Positions 9,764-18,237 of a DNA stretch of 64,000 nt are shown piece by piece. How positions within the stretch are numbered: position 1 is the stretch's first letter; every line of letters starts with the position of its first letter. The notes under the pieces were generated by a model. It did not search any database. It saw only the letters and a list, made by a program, of their open reading frames with translations, and was not told the origin of the DNA. The position numbers and the translations under genes were made by a program. The stretch is from Novosphingobium sp. TH158 (GTDB lineage: Bacteria; Pseudomonadota; Alphaproteobacteria; Sphingomonadales; Sphingomonadaceae): the NCBI RefSeq assembly GCF_002855555.1, contig NZ_PKRT01000001.1:1702001-1766000 (forward strand), read 5' to 3'.

Positions 9764-10285
9764 TCAGTGCTTGAGCCGGATCGCCCCAAGGAAGTCCGCC
9801 TTGCCCACCTGCACGCCCTGGTTCCGCAGCACGGCATAGGCCATCGAGGCATGGAAGTAGAAGTTGGGGAGGGCGAAGGAGAGCAGGTAATCCTCCACGG
9901 TGAACGGCATGATCCGCTCGCCGAAGCGGAAGCAGGTGTCATTGGCAGCGATGCCGTCGACCTCCTCGGGCGTCACCTTCTCCAGCGCGGCAATCGCCCC
10001 GGCAACGGCTGCGGCCAGCGCATCGAAGCTGGTCGGCGGCGCGGACATGTCAGGCCCCGTCTCGCCGCGCTTCGCCCCTTCGATGGCCCCAGCCGAATGC
10101 TGGACCGCCGCCATCACCTGCTTGGCAAAGGGCCACATGTCGGGTGCCAGCCGCGCATCGCAGAGCGCAGCCTCCTCGCCGCCCTGCGCCTTGCAGTGTT
10201 CGCGCGCCTTCTCCACCAGTCCCGCCACCGGGCGCAGGATCTGCAGGAAGGACGGCACGGTGGCCTGGTAAAGTGAAAGCTGCAT
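9764..10285 (-). CDS. DUF1993 family protein
   Basis: A 173-residue cytosolic protein of the DUF1993 family, whose members are alpha-helical and related in fold to DinB-like four-helix bundles; the biochemical role is not established. Family-like features are the N-terminal SLYQATVPSFLQIL, the central LAPDMWPFAKQV and the C-terminal FYFHASMAYAVLRNQGVQVGKADFLG. A second, diverged copy lies at 13995-14504. It stands alone between rpmI and the gamma-glutamylcyclotransferase-like gene. Confidence 0.85.
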   Translation of the reverse strand: MQLSLYQATVPSFLQILRPVAGLVEKAREHCKAQGGEEAALCDARLAPDMWPFAKQVMAAVQHSAGAIEGAKRGETGPDMSAPPTSFDALAAAVAGAIAALEKVTPEEVDGIAANDTCFRFGERIMPFTVEDYLLSFALPNFYFHASMAYAVLRNQGVQVGKADFLGAIRLKH

Positions 10286-10315
10286 GGTGGCTCCTCTCTG
10301 TATCGTTGTATTCGA

Positions 10316-10762
10316 TCAAGCCTCGCGCAGGCCGGTGAACGGCGCAAGGCCGGTTTCGCGAAGCCAGCTCCGGAAATCGCCGCTGCGGATGGGCCGGCTG
10401 CCGGGTGGGAGGGGCTGGTTGAAGAGGTAGGCCTGAGCCGCGCCACCGCCGGTCAAAGCCACTTCCCGGCGCAGGTACAGCGAAGTTGCCGGCCGGACGG
10501 GGTCGAAATCCTCATAGGCATCCAGCCGCGCAAGGTCGGCCCCGGTAAACTGCGGCCGCGCCGTATAGACCCGCCCGAAGACCTCGCCCTCGCCCGCGAC
10601 CAGCGCCGGGAACCAGCCGGCCGCATCGGGCAAGGCATGCAAGGCGCCGCGTACACTGGCAGGTGAGCCGGGCTCAAGCAGCCGGTGCACCTCCTGCGCC
10701 ACCGGGTTGTCGCCGCCGTCGAGCAGGGTGCCGTAGAAGAAGAAGCGCAGCGGCTGCCCCAT
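10316..10762 (-). CDS. Gamma-glutamylcyclotransferase-like (AIG2-type) protein
   Basis: A 148-residue protein beginning MGQPLRFFFYGTLLDGG. The FFYGTL motif near the N-terminus, LARLDAYEDFDP in the middle and a Tyr-rich YLRRE strand fit the GGCT/AIG2 fold, which acts on gamma-glutamyl amines or glutathione fragments in characterised members. The exact substrate is not shown. ATG at 10762 shares one base with the hisN stop (TGATG), so the pair is co-translated. A longer reading frame upstream has no matching family sequence. Confidence 0.8.
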   Translation of the reverse strand: MGQPLRFFFYGTLLDGGDNPVAQEVHRLLEPGSPASVRGALHALPDAAGWFPALVAGEGEVFGRVYTARPQFTGADLARLDAYEDFDPVRPATSLYLRREVALTGGGAAQAYLFNQPLPPGSRPIRSGDFRSWLRETGLAPFTGLREA

Positions 10763-11544
10763 CAATGCCCGCAGGCCAGCGCCTCGACCACGTCTTCCAG
10801 CCGCGCCGGATCGCCCAGCGCCAGGACGTGGCCCGCCGATCCCGAATGCAGCGGATCGCCGTTCCAGTCGCACATCGTGCCGCCCGCGCCTTCCACCACC
10901 GGCACCAGCGCCGCCCAGTCGTGCAGCTTGAGCCCGGCCTCGCAGACGATATCGAGGTGTCCCGTCGCCAGCATGGCATAGTTGTAGCAATCGCCGCCCA
11001 TCACCATGCGGCGGTGATCGGTGCGCGCGGCAAGCGCCATGAAGTGGCCGCCCTCGTGATCGTCGAAGTAGTGCGGCCCGGTGGTCGCCAGCGTGGCTTC
11101 CTCCAGGCTGCGGCAGGCGCGGGTGCGCACCGGCTTGCCGTTGAGCGTGGTCGGCCGTCCGCTCACGCCCACCCAGCGTTCGTTCATCACCGGCTGGTCG
11201 ATGATGCCGAGCACCGGCCAGCCTTCGACCACCAGCGCGATCAGGGTGCCGAACATGGCACGGCCGGCAAGGAAGCCCGCCGTGCCGTCGATCGGATCGA
11301 GCACCCAGGTGCGCCCGCTGGAGCCGGTCGTCGCGCCGAATTCCTCGCCATGCACGGCATCGCGCGGGGCTTCTGCCTTGAGCAGGCGGCGCATGGCTTC
11401 CTCCGCTGCGCGGTCCGCCTCGGTCACGGGCGTGGCGTCTCCCTTGCGCTCGCTGGCCAGCTCGCTGCGGAACCAGGGGAGGATGGCTTCCCGCGCCGCA
11501 TCGGCGAGGCGGTGGGCAAGGGCGATATCGTCATCAAGCTTCAT
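10762..11544 (-). CDS. hisN: Histidinol-phosphatase, inositol monophosphatase type
   Basis: Metal-dependent phosphatase expected to remove phosphate from histidinol phosphate in histidine synthesis. It has the IMPase signatures: GEEFG (metal-binding Glu), WVLDPIDGTAGF and HDWAALVPVVEGAGG. The segment MVMGGDCYNYAMLATGHLD is of the HisN subtype rather than SuhB or CysQ. ATG at 11544 has AGGAGG just upstream, giving 260 residues. The in-frame start 99 bases upstream adds unrelated sequence. SuhB-like inositol phosphatase is the main alternative. Confidence 0.88.
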   Translation of the reverse strand: MKLDDDIALAHRLADAAREAILPWFRSELASERKGDATPVTEADRAAEEAMRRLLKAEAPRDAVHGEEFGATTGSSGRTWVLDPIDGTAGFLAGRAMFGTLIALVVEGWPVLGIIDQPVMNERWVGVSGRPTTLNGKPVRTRACRSLEEATLATTGPHYFDDHEGGHFMALAARTDHRRMVMGGDCYNYAMLATGHLDIVCEAGLKLHDWAALVPVVEGAGGTMCDWNGDPLHSGSAGHVLALGDPARLEDVVEALACGH

Positions 11545-11701
11545 GCCCGCCTCCTGCCCGCCTGTCGGGCATTCGGTCAAGAAGCAACGGTTTTGGCGGG
11601 AACCTACAAGTTTGCCTTTCCCAACCGTTGTATTGGGGGGCAAACATACAGACAGGCCGGAACGTGCTTTTCCGGCTCAGGGAACTCGGGCGCAGGCCAT
11701 C

Positions 11702-12646
11702 ATGTTGAAGCGGACCATTCCAGCGGTCGATGCGGCGTTGAGCCCGCAGCACGGCGTTTCGCGCCTGGGCCAGCCGCTGTCCTACAACCGCGCGCCTGCC
11801 GCCGACATCGCCCCGTGGATCGGCGGGCTCTATGCCACGATCATCGACGCGCCCGACGATTACGTGCTCGATTGCGGCATTGTCGCCGATGCCTCTGTGT
11901 TCCGCTTCCAGCTGCGCGGCAACTGGTCGGCGACGACGCCCGACGGCACGCACAGCCTTGGCCGCTCGGCGGTGTTCTTCGGCCCGCAATCGCGGCTCAT
12001 GCCGATCACCGTGCGCGGCGCCTTCACCTCGATCGGCTTCAGCCTGCGCCCCGGTTCCGGCCCGGCGCTGATCGGCCAGCCCACCGCCGTGGTGCTCGAT
12101 CGCATGTTCGACTGCGGCGAGATGGGCCTGCCCGGCGCCCATGCGCTTGACCAGCTGGACCGCGCCGGATCGCCCGAGCAGTGCCTGCTCTACCTTGAAG
12201 ACCTGATCCGCCGCATCATCGGCGAGAAGGGCGGGCGCCTGCCCGATCCCGTCACCGCCCGGTTCGAGACGGCGGCACTGGCCGATCCGACCTTCGCCGT
12301 GGCCGACTTTGCCGCCGAATGCGGCATCACCACCCGCAGCCTTGAGCGGATCATCGCGCGTGACTTCGGCATGAGCCCCAAGCAGGTGCTGCGCCGCGCC
12401 CGCGCGCTCGACATGGCGGCCCACCTGCGCGGCGTGGCCGACGAGGGCGAGGCGGCGGAGCTGGCCCTGCGCTATTACGACCAGAGCCACCTGAACCGCG
12501 AGTTCACCCAGATCTTCGGCATGACGCCGCGCCAGTTCGTCCAGCGCCCGCAGCCAATCCTCACCCTCGCGCTGGAGAGCCGTCAGGCCCGCCGGCTCGA
12601 GGCGATCAAGCGGCTGGAACCGGGCGGGGTGCGCCCCTGGGAATAG
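11702..12646 (+). CDS. AraC-family transcriptional regulator
   Basis: A 314-residue regulator, divergent from hisN. The N-terminal part (about 1-200) is an unassigned sensor region. The C-terminal region has the AraC helix-turn-helix pair: FAAECGITTRSLERIIARDF followed later by YYDQSHLNREFTQIFGMTPR. ATG at 11702 is chosen because the family sequence begins here; the ribosome site is weak, and longer in-frame readings would run back across hisN. Same general layout as the regulator at 8017-8895. It converges on prs with an 18-base gap. Confidence 0.86.
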   Translation: MLKRTIPAVDAALSPQHGVSRLGQPLSYNRAPAADIAPWIGGLYATIIDAPDDYVLDCGIVADASVFRFQLRGNWSATTPDGTHSLGRSAVFFGPQSRLMPITVRGAFTSIGFSLRPGSGPALIGQPTAVVLDRMFDCGEMGLPGAHALDQLDRAGSPEQCLLYLEDLIRRIIGEKGGRLPDPVTARFETAALADPTFAVADFAAECGITTRSLERIIARDFGMSPKQVLRRARALDMAAHLRGVADEGEAAELALRYYDQSHLNREFTQIFGMTPRQFVQRPQPILTLALESRQARRLEAIKRLEPGGVRPWE

Positions 12647-12664
12647 CGGCCTGCCGGGGCCGGC

Positions 12665-13603
12665 TCAGTCGAACAGCGAGCTGACCGAGCTTTCGTCCGC
12701 GATGCGGCGGATCGCCTCGCCCACCAGCGGGGCGATGGACAGCACGCGGATGCGGTCGGAAGCGAGCGTCGCCTCGGTCGGCTGGATCGAATCGGTGATG
12801 ACCAGTTCCTTCAGCGCCGAACCGTTGACCCGCTCCACCGCCTTACCCGAAAGCACGCCGTGGGTGAGATAGGCGGTAACGCTGGCCGCGCCGGCGGCCA
12901 TCAGCGCCTCGGCCGCGTTGCACAGGGTGCCGCCCGAATCGATGATATCGTCGATCAGGATGCAGGCGCGGTCCTTCACGTCGCCGATGATGTTCATCAC
13001 CTCGGACGAGCCGGGCTTGTCGCGGCGCTTGTCGACGATCGACAGCGGCACGTTCTCGCCCAGCCGCTTGGCCAGCGCGCGGGCGCGCACCACGCCGCCG
13101 ACGTCGGGGGAGACCACCATCAGCGGCTGGTCGCCATAACGGGCCTGGATATCGGCGGCCATCACCGGTGCGGCATAGAGGTTGTCGGTGGGGATATCGA
13201 AGAAGCCCTGGATCTGCCCGGCGTGCAGGTCCACCGCCAGCACGCGGTCGGCCCCGGCCTCGGTGATCAGGTTGGCCACCAGCTTGGCCGAAATCGGCGT
13301 GCGCGGGCCGGGTTTGCGATCCTGCCGGGCATAGCCGAAATAGGGGGTGACGGCGGTGATCCGCGCGGCCGATGCGCGGCGCAGCGCATCGATGCAGATC
13401 AGCAGTTCCATCAGGTTGTCGTTGCAGGGGTACGAGGTGGACTGCACCACGAACACGTCCTCGCCGCGCACGTTCTCGTGAATCTCGACGAAGACCTCCT
13501 CGTCGGCAAAGCGGCGGACCGAGGCATCGGTCAGCGGCAGTTCGAGATAGGCGGCGATGGCACGGGCGAGCGGCAGGTTGGAGTTGCCGGTCAGGATCTT
13601 CAT
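12665..13603 (-). CDS. prs: Ribose-phosphate pyrophosphokinase
   Basis: Makes PRPP from ribose 5-phosphate and ATP, feeding nucleotide, histidine and tryptophan synthesis. The 312-residue protein starts [17 protein letters not shown]. It shows the ATP-binding region [10 protein letters not shown], the metal and phosphate segment [21 protein letters not shown], and the PRPP-binding motif [19 protein letters not shown]. Length and motifs are normal for bacterial class I PRPP synthetases. It appears to be a single-gene unit. Confidence 0.97.
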   Translation of the reverse strand: MKILTGNSNLPLARAIAAYLELPLTDASVRRFADEEVFVEIHENVRGEDVFVVQSTSYPCNDNLMELLICIDALRRASAARITAVTPYFGYARQDRKPGPRTPISAKLVANLITEAGADRVLAVDLHAGQIQGFFDIPTDNLYAAPVMAADIQARYGDQPLMVVSPDVGGVVRARALAKRLGENVPLSIVDKRRDKPGSSEVMNIIGDVKDRACILIDDIIDSGGTLCNAAEALMAAGAASVTAYLTHGVLSGKAVERVNGSALKELVITDSIQPTEATLASDRIRVLSIAPLVGEAIRRIADESSVSSLFD

Positions 13604-13994
13604 GGCGCGTTTCCCTCGGTTGCCCCGGGGCGGTCGGGGCCTGCAATCCGGCCCTTAACGCGCCGGGAAACGATTGCAACCGCGCCGCCCCCGCCCGCGC
13701 GCCGTGGCTTGGGGATATCGCCGGGGGGCGTTTGGCCCGGCGGGGTTGAGGTTGACAAGGTTGACACGGTGTAAACCTCGCGTCCAAACCTTTTGCCGTG
13801 GAATCCCAGTGGCTTGCGCCGTTTTTGCGACGGAAACACGCCGCGAAATAAAAAAATCCGCCGCCCCGCCCGCCCACCGGCGCGCCGCCAAGCGGCACGG
13901 GCGGGCAGCGGCAGGCCGGGGGCAAGGCAGGAAGAGAGCGGCATCGCCCGCGCCTTTTACCGCACGGCGCGCCTGTAGGACAGCGGCAGCCCGA
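13604..13994. other. Gene-free stretch upstream of prs
   Basis: About 390 bases between two minus-strand genes without a convincing coding region. It includes two overlapping TTGACA-like hexamers on the plus strand near 13752-13768, but no plus-strand gene follows. A GC-rich, low-complexity segment lies at 13855-13930. The prs promoter should lie here but cannot be placed by eye. Confidence 0.5.
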
Positions 13995-14504
13995 TCAGGC
14001 AGGCGCGCCCATATAGTCCGCCTTGCCCAGTTCCACACCTGCACCGCGCAGCAGGGCATAGGCCATGGTGCAGTGGAAGTGCAGGTTGGCGAGGACGAAG
14101 CCGAACAGGAAATAGCGGCCGGTGAATTCCAGCACCTCGCCGCGCGGGGTGGGGAGCGTGACCTGCCGTTCCTCCGCCCCTTCGAGGCTTTCGGGCGTGA
14201 TGCCTTCGAGTACGGCAATGGTATCGGCAATGCGCGCCTGCAGGTCGGCAAAGGTGCCTTCCTTGTCCTCCATCGGCGCGGGCTCACCACCGCTCAGGCG
14301 GACCATGCCCCGGCGCGGCACGTCGCAGGCGATCCGCACCTGGGCGGAGAGCGGCAGCATATCGGGCACCAGCCGCATGGTGAGGTAATTCGCCTCGTCC
14401 ACGCCCTTGGCCTTGGCATGGGCTTCCCCCTTGGCGAGGACGCCCGAGAGCGCGGTGAGCCGCTTGATGATGACGGGGATGGAGGATTCGTGGACGGTGA
14501 GCAT
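13995..14504 (-). CDS. DUF1993 family protein (second copy)
   Basis: A 169-residue relative of the protein at 9764-10285, sharing the MRLVPDMLPLSAQVRIACD region and the ending LANLHFHCTMAYALLRGAGVE followed by LGKADYMG. Function of the family is not established. ATG at 14504 is taken as start; a GTG at 14513 is equally possible and neither has a clear ribosome site. Its upstream side borders the AT-rich gene at 14549, so its original promoter may have been displaced by that insertion. Confidence 0.85.
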   Translation of the reverse strand: MLTVHESSIPVIIKRLTALSGVLAKGEAHAKAKGVDEANYLTMRLVPDMLPLSAQVRIACDVPRRGMVRLSGGEPAPMEDKEGTFADLQARIADTIAVLEGITPESLEGAEERQVTLPTPRGEVLEFTGRYFLFGFVLANLHFHCTMAYALLRGAGVELGKADYMGAPA

Positions 14505-14548
14505 GGTTGGCACTTTATTTTCGGGGCTTCTAAATTTCTACACCTCGG

Positions 14549-15544
14549 TCACTGTAGCCCTGCTTGAATATAGCTTGCAAACAAGCTTGACAATGTCCCA
14601 ACCAAAAAGCCCACTATAACTACCCCAAAAACGAAAGCAAATCTAGCAGAGCGTCGCTTTATTTCCTTCTCAATCCTTGTACGTCTTTCTTGGTCGCCAG
14701 AACTTATTAGCAGATACGTAGTAGGTTGAATCTTAGCAATTGTATTTAGAGCCCATTTGATAAAAATCTTCATGAACCCGAATACAAATAAAGCAGCCGA
14801 CATAGCTTGAAGAAGGAGCAGCGCCCCCTGAGAGAAACTCAAGGGATTTGAAAATCGCATAAACGGCACGATAGCCAGGACCGCTGCGAAAATTGGAATG
14901 GCCCCATTGAATGCACGAATACTTGTGGGAAGTTTCTTTAAAACGAATGGAACATCGCGACGCGGGAGCGTTGCAACCCACTCGTCCACAGCCCCTTGCA
15001 ACGCCCTCGATACCGAGTACTCAGAATACTCGATTACGCTGAGAACGTTCTTGCCAGCAACTCCATCATTAAAAAACCCTGCCTGCTCAGGATCAGGATC
15101 TGAAAAAAAATCTTGATCCAAAAGCATAAAAACTTTGAATTTTTGTGGAGGCATCATACCTCCCTGCAATTCATTTGCCGGGCAAACTATGAAGTCAAAA
15201 TCTATTGCAACACTTTTTGTTTGCGCACCCTTATGACTTACATCTGTGGCAATAAATTTTTCCAAGCTCGAAAGCTGCTCAGAAGTATCGTTACGAAACG
15301 CGACCGTAAACTCTACTTTTTCAGCCTGAGGACCGTAAGCTACAATTGATTGCTTGAGACGATAAATCAAATCAATTATTTTATCTTTATCAATTGTGAA
15401 CGCGCCAGAGTGTAACTTTTTTCTTGTCTCAGTTTTTTTACTAAGATGGTAGTATATCGCCTGCCAAGCTGCTGGAGGTATTTTATCGGTTGGAATGACA
15501 AGATTTTTGCCGCCCTCACTAGGGTCTATGACTATGTCCGTCAT
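14549..15544 (-). CDS. Hypothetical membrane protein, AT-rich, probably acquired
   Basis: A 331-residue protein with no family recognised. The N-terminal two thirds look soluble, with many Lys, Asp and Phe. Three hydrophobic segments follow: around IPIFAAVLAIVPFMRF, around GALLLLQAMSAALFVFGFMK, and near the C-terminus around FAFVFGVVIVGFLVGTLSS; a basic stretch (EKEIKRRSAR) separates the last two. Base and codon use are strikingly AT-rich compared with both neighbours. It starts at ATG 15544, only 4 bases after the nrdB stop, and the end of nrdB supplies GGAG as ribosome site. This suggests horizontal gain followed by use of nrdB transcription. A stress or defence role is possible but unsupported. 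Confidence 0.8.
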   Translation of the reverse strand: MTDIVIDPSEGGKNLVIPTDKIPPAAWQAIYYHLSKKTETRKKLHSGAFTIDKDKIIDLIYRLKQSIVAYGPQAEKVEFTVAFRNDTSEQLSSLEKFIATDVSHKGAQTKSVAIDFDFIVCPANELQGGMMPPQKFKVFMLLDQDFFSDPDPEQAGFFNDGVAGKNVLSVIEYSEYSVSRALQGAVDEWVATLPRRDVPFVLKKLPTSIRAFNGAIPIFAAVLAIVPFMRFSNPLSFSQGALLLLQAMSAALFVFGFMKIFIKWALNTIAKIQPTTYLLISSGDQERRTRIEKEIKRRSARFAFVFGVVIVGFLVGTLSSLFASYIQAGLQ

Positions 15545-15548
15545 GCAA

Positions 15549-16622
15549 CTACTCCGCAGCCACACCACCAGCAAACATATCCGGCGTGCCCTCGCCCTCG
15601 GCGCCGGCCTCAAGCGCGGCGTCCTCGCCGTCGTTGGCCGACTTCGCCTTCTGGCGCTTGTCGAAGCTGGACCAGACGGTCTGCCAGTCGCCGCGGGTGG
15701 CGCCCTTCGAATATTCGGTCGCGCGGGTTTCGAAGAAGTTGGCGTGTTCCACGCCGTTGAGCAGCGGGGTGAGCCAGGGGAGCGGGTGATCCTCGATCAT
15801 GTAGATCGCCGGCAGGCCGAGCTGGCCGAGGCGCCAGTCCGCGATGTAGCGGATATAGCGCTTGATTTCCTTGGCGCTCATGCCCGGCACGGGGCCCTGT
15901 TCGAAGGCGAGGTCGATGAAGGCGTCTTCGAGGCGCACCGTCTTCTGGCAGCAGTCGATGATGTCTTCCTTCACCGCCTTGGTCAGGCAGTCGCGTTCCT
16001 TGACGAAGGTGTGGAACAGCTTGGTGATGCCTTCGCAGTGCAGCGATTCATCGCGCACCGACCAGCTGACGATCTGGCCCATACCCTTCATCTTGTTGAA
16101 GCGCGGGAAGTTCATCAGCATGGCGAAGCTGGCGAAGAGCTGCAGCCCTTCGGTGAAGCCGCCGAACATGGCGAGGGTGCGGGCGATATCCTCGTCGGTA
16201 TCGACGCCGAAGGTGTGCAGGTAATCGTGCTTGGCCTTCAGTTCCTCGTACTCAAGGAACATGCCGTATTCGCTTTCGGGCATGCCGATGGTGTCAAGCA
16301 GGTGCGAGTAGGCGGCGATGTGCACCGTTTCCATGTTGGAAAAGGCGGCGAGCATCATCTTGATCTCGGTCGGCTTGAACACGCGGCCGTACTTTTCGTG
16401 GTAGCAATCCTGCACTTCCACGTCGGCCTGGGTGAAGAAGCGGAAGATCTGGGTGAGCAGGTTGCGCTCGTTCTCCGAGATCTTCTGCGCCCAGTCGCGG
16501 CAGTCCTCGCCCAGCGGCACTTCTTCCGGCATCCAGTGGATCTGCTGCTGGCGCTTCCAGAATTCATAGGCCCAGGGATATTCGAAGGGCTTGTAGGTCT
16601 TGCGGGCTTCAAGCAGCGGCAT
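15549..16622 (-). CDS. nrdB: Ribonucleoside-diphosphate reductase beta subunit, class Ia
   Basis: Small subunit of aerobic ribonucleotide reductase, carrying the diferric-tyrosyl radical cofactor. The 357-residue protein begins MPLLEARKTYKPFEYPWAYE. Iron-ligand regions are recognisable: the helices around QDCYHEKY and ETVHIAAYSHLLD, and SVRDESLHCEG. The region FEQGPVPGMSAKEIKRYIRY is typical. ATG at 16622 has AAGGA upstream; longer in-frame reading lacks family sequence. It is split from nrdA by three unrelated genes, an unusual but known arrangement in sphingomonads. The end of the gene overlaps the translation signal of the AT-rich gene. Confidence 0.96.
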   Translation of the reverse strand: MPLLEARKTYKPFEYPWAYEFWKRQQQIHWMPEEVPLGEDCRDWAQKISENERNLLTQIFRFFTQADVEVQDCYHEKYGRVFKPTEIKMMLAAFSNMETVHIAAYSHLLDTIGMPESEYGMFLEYEELKAKHDYLHTFGVDTDEDIARTLAMFGGFTEGLQLFASFAMLMNFPRFNKMKGMGQIVSWSVRDESLHCEGITKLFHTFVKERDCLTKAVKEDIIDCCQKTVRLEDAFIDLAFEQGPVPGMSAKEIKRYIRYIADWRLGQLGLPAIYMIEDHPLPWLTPLLNGVEHANFFETRATEYSKGATRGDWQTVWSSFDKRQKAKSANDGEDAALEAGAEGEGTPDMFAGGVAAE

Positions 16623-16788
16623 GGGTCGATTCCTTCTGGAGCGAGCGTTCAATATAGGGATTGCCGGCGGCGGCGCGAAGGGCGGCGCGCGGCGCGGTTG
16701 GGGATATTCGGGAACCGCCGCGGCCTGCGGCGTGTTCAGGGAAAAGCGGGCCGGTTTTCGCGCCCGATCCAAACCGAGGAGACTCCCC

Positions 16789-17253
16789 ATGGGTGGCCAG
16801 GGCGGCGAATACGAACCGCGGGACAGCCGCAACGTGACCGGCACCAGCGCCAACCCGACCGGCGACCGCTGGTCGAAGGCGGCGCGCGACGGGCGCCCCC
16901 CCGATGCCGCGGGAGATACCGGGGACGAGGAGAACGAGATCACCTTCGATCCCGACCCGGTGCTTGAACAGCAGGTGACCGGCGGGGAGAGCGCCTTCCT
17001 CTACAATGCCGACACCGGCTTTGCCGACGAGATCGCCGAGCACATGCAGGTAGTCGGCTCCGACGGGGAGCATGTCGGCACGGTCGACGGCGTGGAGGGC
17101 GAGCGGATCAAGCTGACCCGCGCCGAATCCGGCACCGATACCGATGGCGGCCACCGCTTCCTGCCGATCGAGCTGGTGGCGGCGGTGGAGGGCGACATGG
17201 TGCGCCTGTCCACCTCGGCCGCGCAGGCACGCCAGCGCGTGACGGCGGGCTGA
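16789..17253 (+). CDS. DUF2171 domain protein
   Basis: A 154-residue protein. The first half is hydrophilic and likely disordered (Gly, Asp, Arg-rich). The second half holds a DUF2171 domain: IAEHMQVVGSDGEHVGTVDG, GERIKLTRAESG, then a His-containing turn and LPIELVAAVEGDMVRLS. The fold resembles PRC-barrel proteins; the role is unknown, often linked to stress. Start ATG 16789 follows GAGGAG. It is alone on the plus strand, divergent from nrdB and convergent with the cupin gene. Confidence 0.82.
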   Translation: MGGQGGEYEPRDSRNVTGTSANPTGDRWSKAARDGRPPDAAGDTGDEENEITFDPDPVLEQQVTGGESAFLYNADTGFADEIAEHMQVVGSDGEHVGTVDGVEGERIKLTRAESGTDTDGGHRFLPIELVAAVEGDMVRLSTSAAQARQRVTAG

Positions 17254-17279
17254 AGGCCGGGAAAGGCGCGGGCGCAGGC

Positions 17280-17720
17280 TCACACCGTGCGCCCCTTGCC
17301 CAGCGGCTTTGCAGGCATCAGCACGATGGCCGCGCGGGCGGGCTTGCCACTGTCGTTGCGCCAGCAGTGGACGATGCCGCGATCGACCAGCACGTCGCCA
17401 GCGCGCAGCGTGACCTCGCCCGTCTCGGTCATGAAGACGATCTCGCCCGAAAGCATGGCCAGGCAATCGACCGTGTCGGTGGAGTGCCAGTATTCGCCCA
17501 TGTCGGCCGGGTATTCCATGACCATGAACGAGGCGCCGCCGCCGTGCATCAGGTCGAACGAGAAGGCCGGCACCGGGCCTGCCGGCGCGGAATTGTCTGC
17601 CGGCAGGGCTTCGCTCGCCCAGATGATCGCCGCGCCGCCGGCGGTGTGGACGATCGCCTCGTCCACCAGCACGGCAGAGCGCCCGTCGCTGTCCAGCCCG
17701 GTGATGATGCGGCGGCCCAT
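17280..17720 (-). CDS. Cupin-domain protein
   Basis: A 146-residue cupin. The HGGGASFMVMEYPADMGEYWHSTD segment region is the first cupin motif area, and LRAGDVLVDRGIVHCWRND matches the second, with His residues placed for metal binding. The likely function is binding or modification of a small molecule, but no substrate is indicated. It starts 4 bases after the PepSY gene stop, so the two form an operon that probably shares the palindromic operator at 18146-18170. Confidence 0.85.
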   Translation of the reverse strand: MGRRIITGLDSDGRSAVLVDEAIVHTAGGAAIIWASEALPADNSAPAGPVPAFSFDLMHGGGASFMVMEYPADMGEYWHSTDTVDCLAMLSGEIVFMTETGEVTLRAGDVLVDRGIVHCWRNDSGKPARAAIVLMPAKPLGKGRTV

Positions 17721-17724
17721 CGGA

Positions 17725-18129
17725 TCAGTCCCAGAACCAGCCGGGCTTCATCGACCTGCTCTTCCGGTTGCGCCACATCTGGATGTAGAGCCACAGGCCC
17801 GAGAAGGCGAAGAACACCATGGCGAACCCCGAAAGCGTGGCGATCACCACGCCGAGCGGGCCGAAGCTTTCGCCCGAATGCAGGTGGTGCAGCGTGCCGA
17901 CGATCGAGCCGCCCTTGCGCTTGGGCTGGCAGGTTAGCGTTTCGGGGCAGACGAAGCCCGGCGGGGTCGCTGCGGCCAGGGCCCTGGCGCGCTCCGCCTT
18001 TTCCGCCGCCTCGTTCTCGAACCCGCCGCGCTGGACGAGCGGAACAACCTGGCTGAGCGTGCCCGTGACGGCGATCCACAGCAGGAACACGCCGAAGAAC
18101 ACGGACAGCCAGCGGTGCCATTTACGCAT
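17725..18129 (-). CDS. PepSY-type membrane protein
   Basis: A 134-residue membrane protein with an N-terminal transmembrane helix right after MRKWHRWLS and a C-terminal one around VVIATLSGFAMVFFAFSGLWLYI, followed by a basic tail. HRWLSVFFGVFLLWIAVTG and HHLHSGESFG are characteristic of PepSY-associated proteins, which are often tied to siderophore or haem iron handling. ATG at 18129 has AAGGAG upstream. A 25-base palindrome just upstream suggests iron-dependent or other repressor control. Confidence 0.82.
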   Translation of the reverse strand: MRKWHRWLSVFFGVFLLWIAVTGTLSQVVPLVQRGGFENEAAEKAERARALAAATPPGFVCPETLTCQPKRKGGSIVGTLHHLHSGESFGPLGVVIATLSGFAMVFFAFSGLWLYIQMWRNRKSRSMKPGWFWD

Positions 18130-18145
18130 GAAATCTAACTCCTTG

Positions 18146-18170
18146 CTTGTTGCGAACGATTCGCAACAAG
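18146..18170 (-). promoter_or_regulatory. Perfect palindrome upstream of PepSY-cupin operon (Fur-like)
   Basis: Arms CTTGTTGCGAA (18146-18156) and TTCGCAACAAG (18160-18170) are exact reverse complements around CGA. It lies 17 bases before the PepSY start, close to the ribosome site. TTGCGAA-N3-TTCGCAA is close to Fur-type operators as I recall them for alphaproteobacteria, and PepSY proteins often belong to iron regulons. A stem in the mRNA is the alternative reading. Confidence 0.65.
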
Positions 18171-18237
18171 CCGAAGGTTGCCGGCGGCGCAAGGCCTGCC
18201 GTGTCGCAAAGTGTAACCGGGGAAGCGGCCTGGCCCA

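Noticed and set aside
13740..13775. Overlapping TTGACA hexamers as a promoter
   Set aside because: They read toward the plus strand, where no gene follows; no -10 was found.
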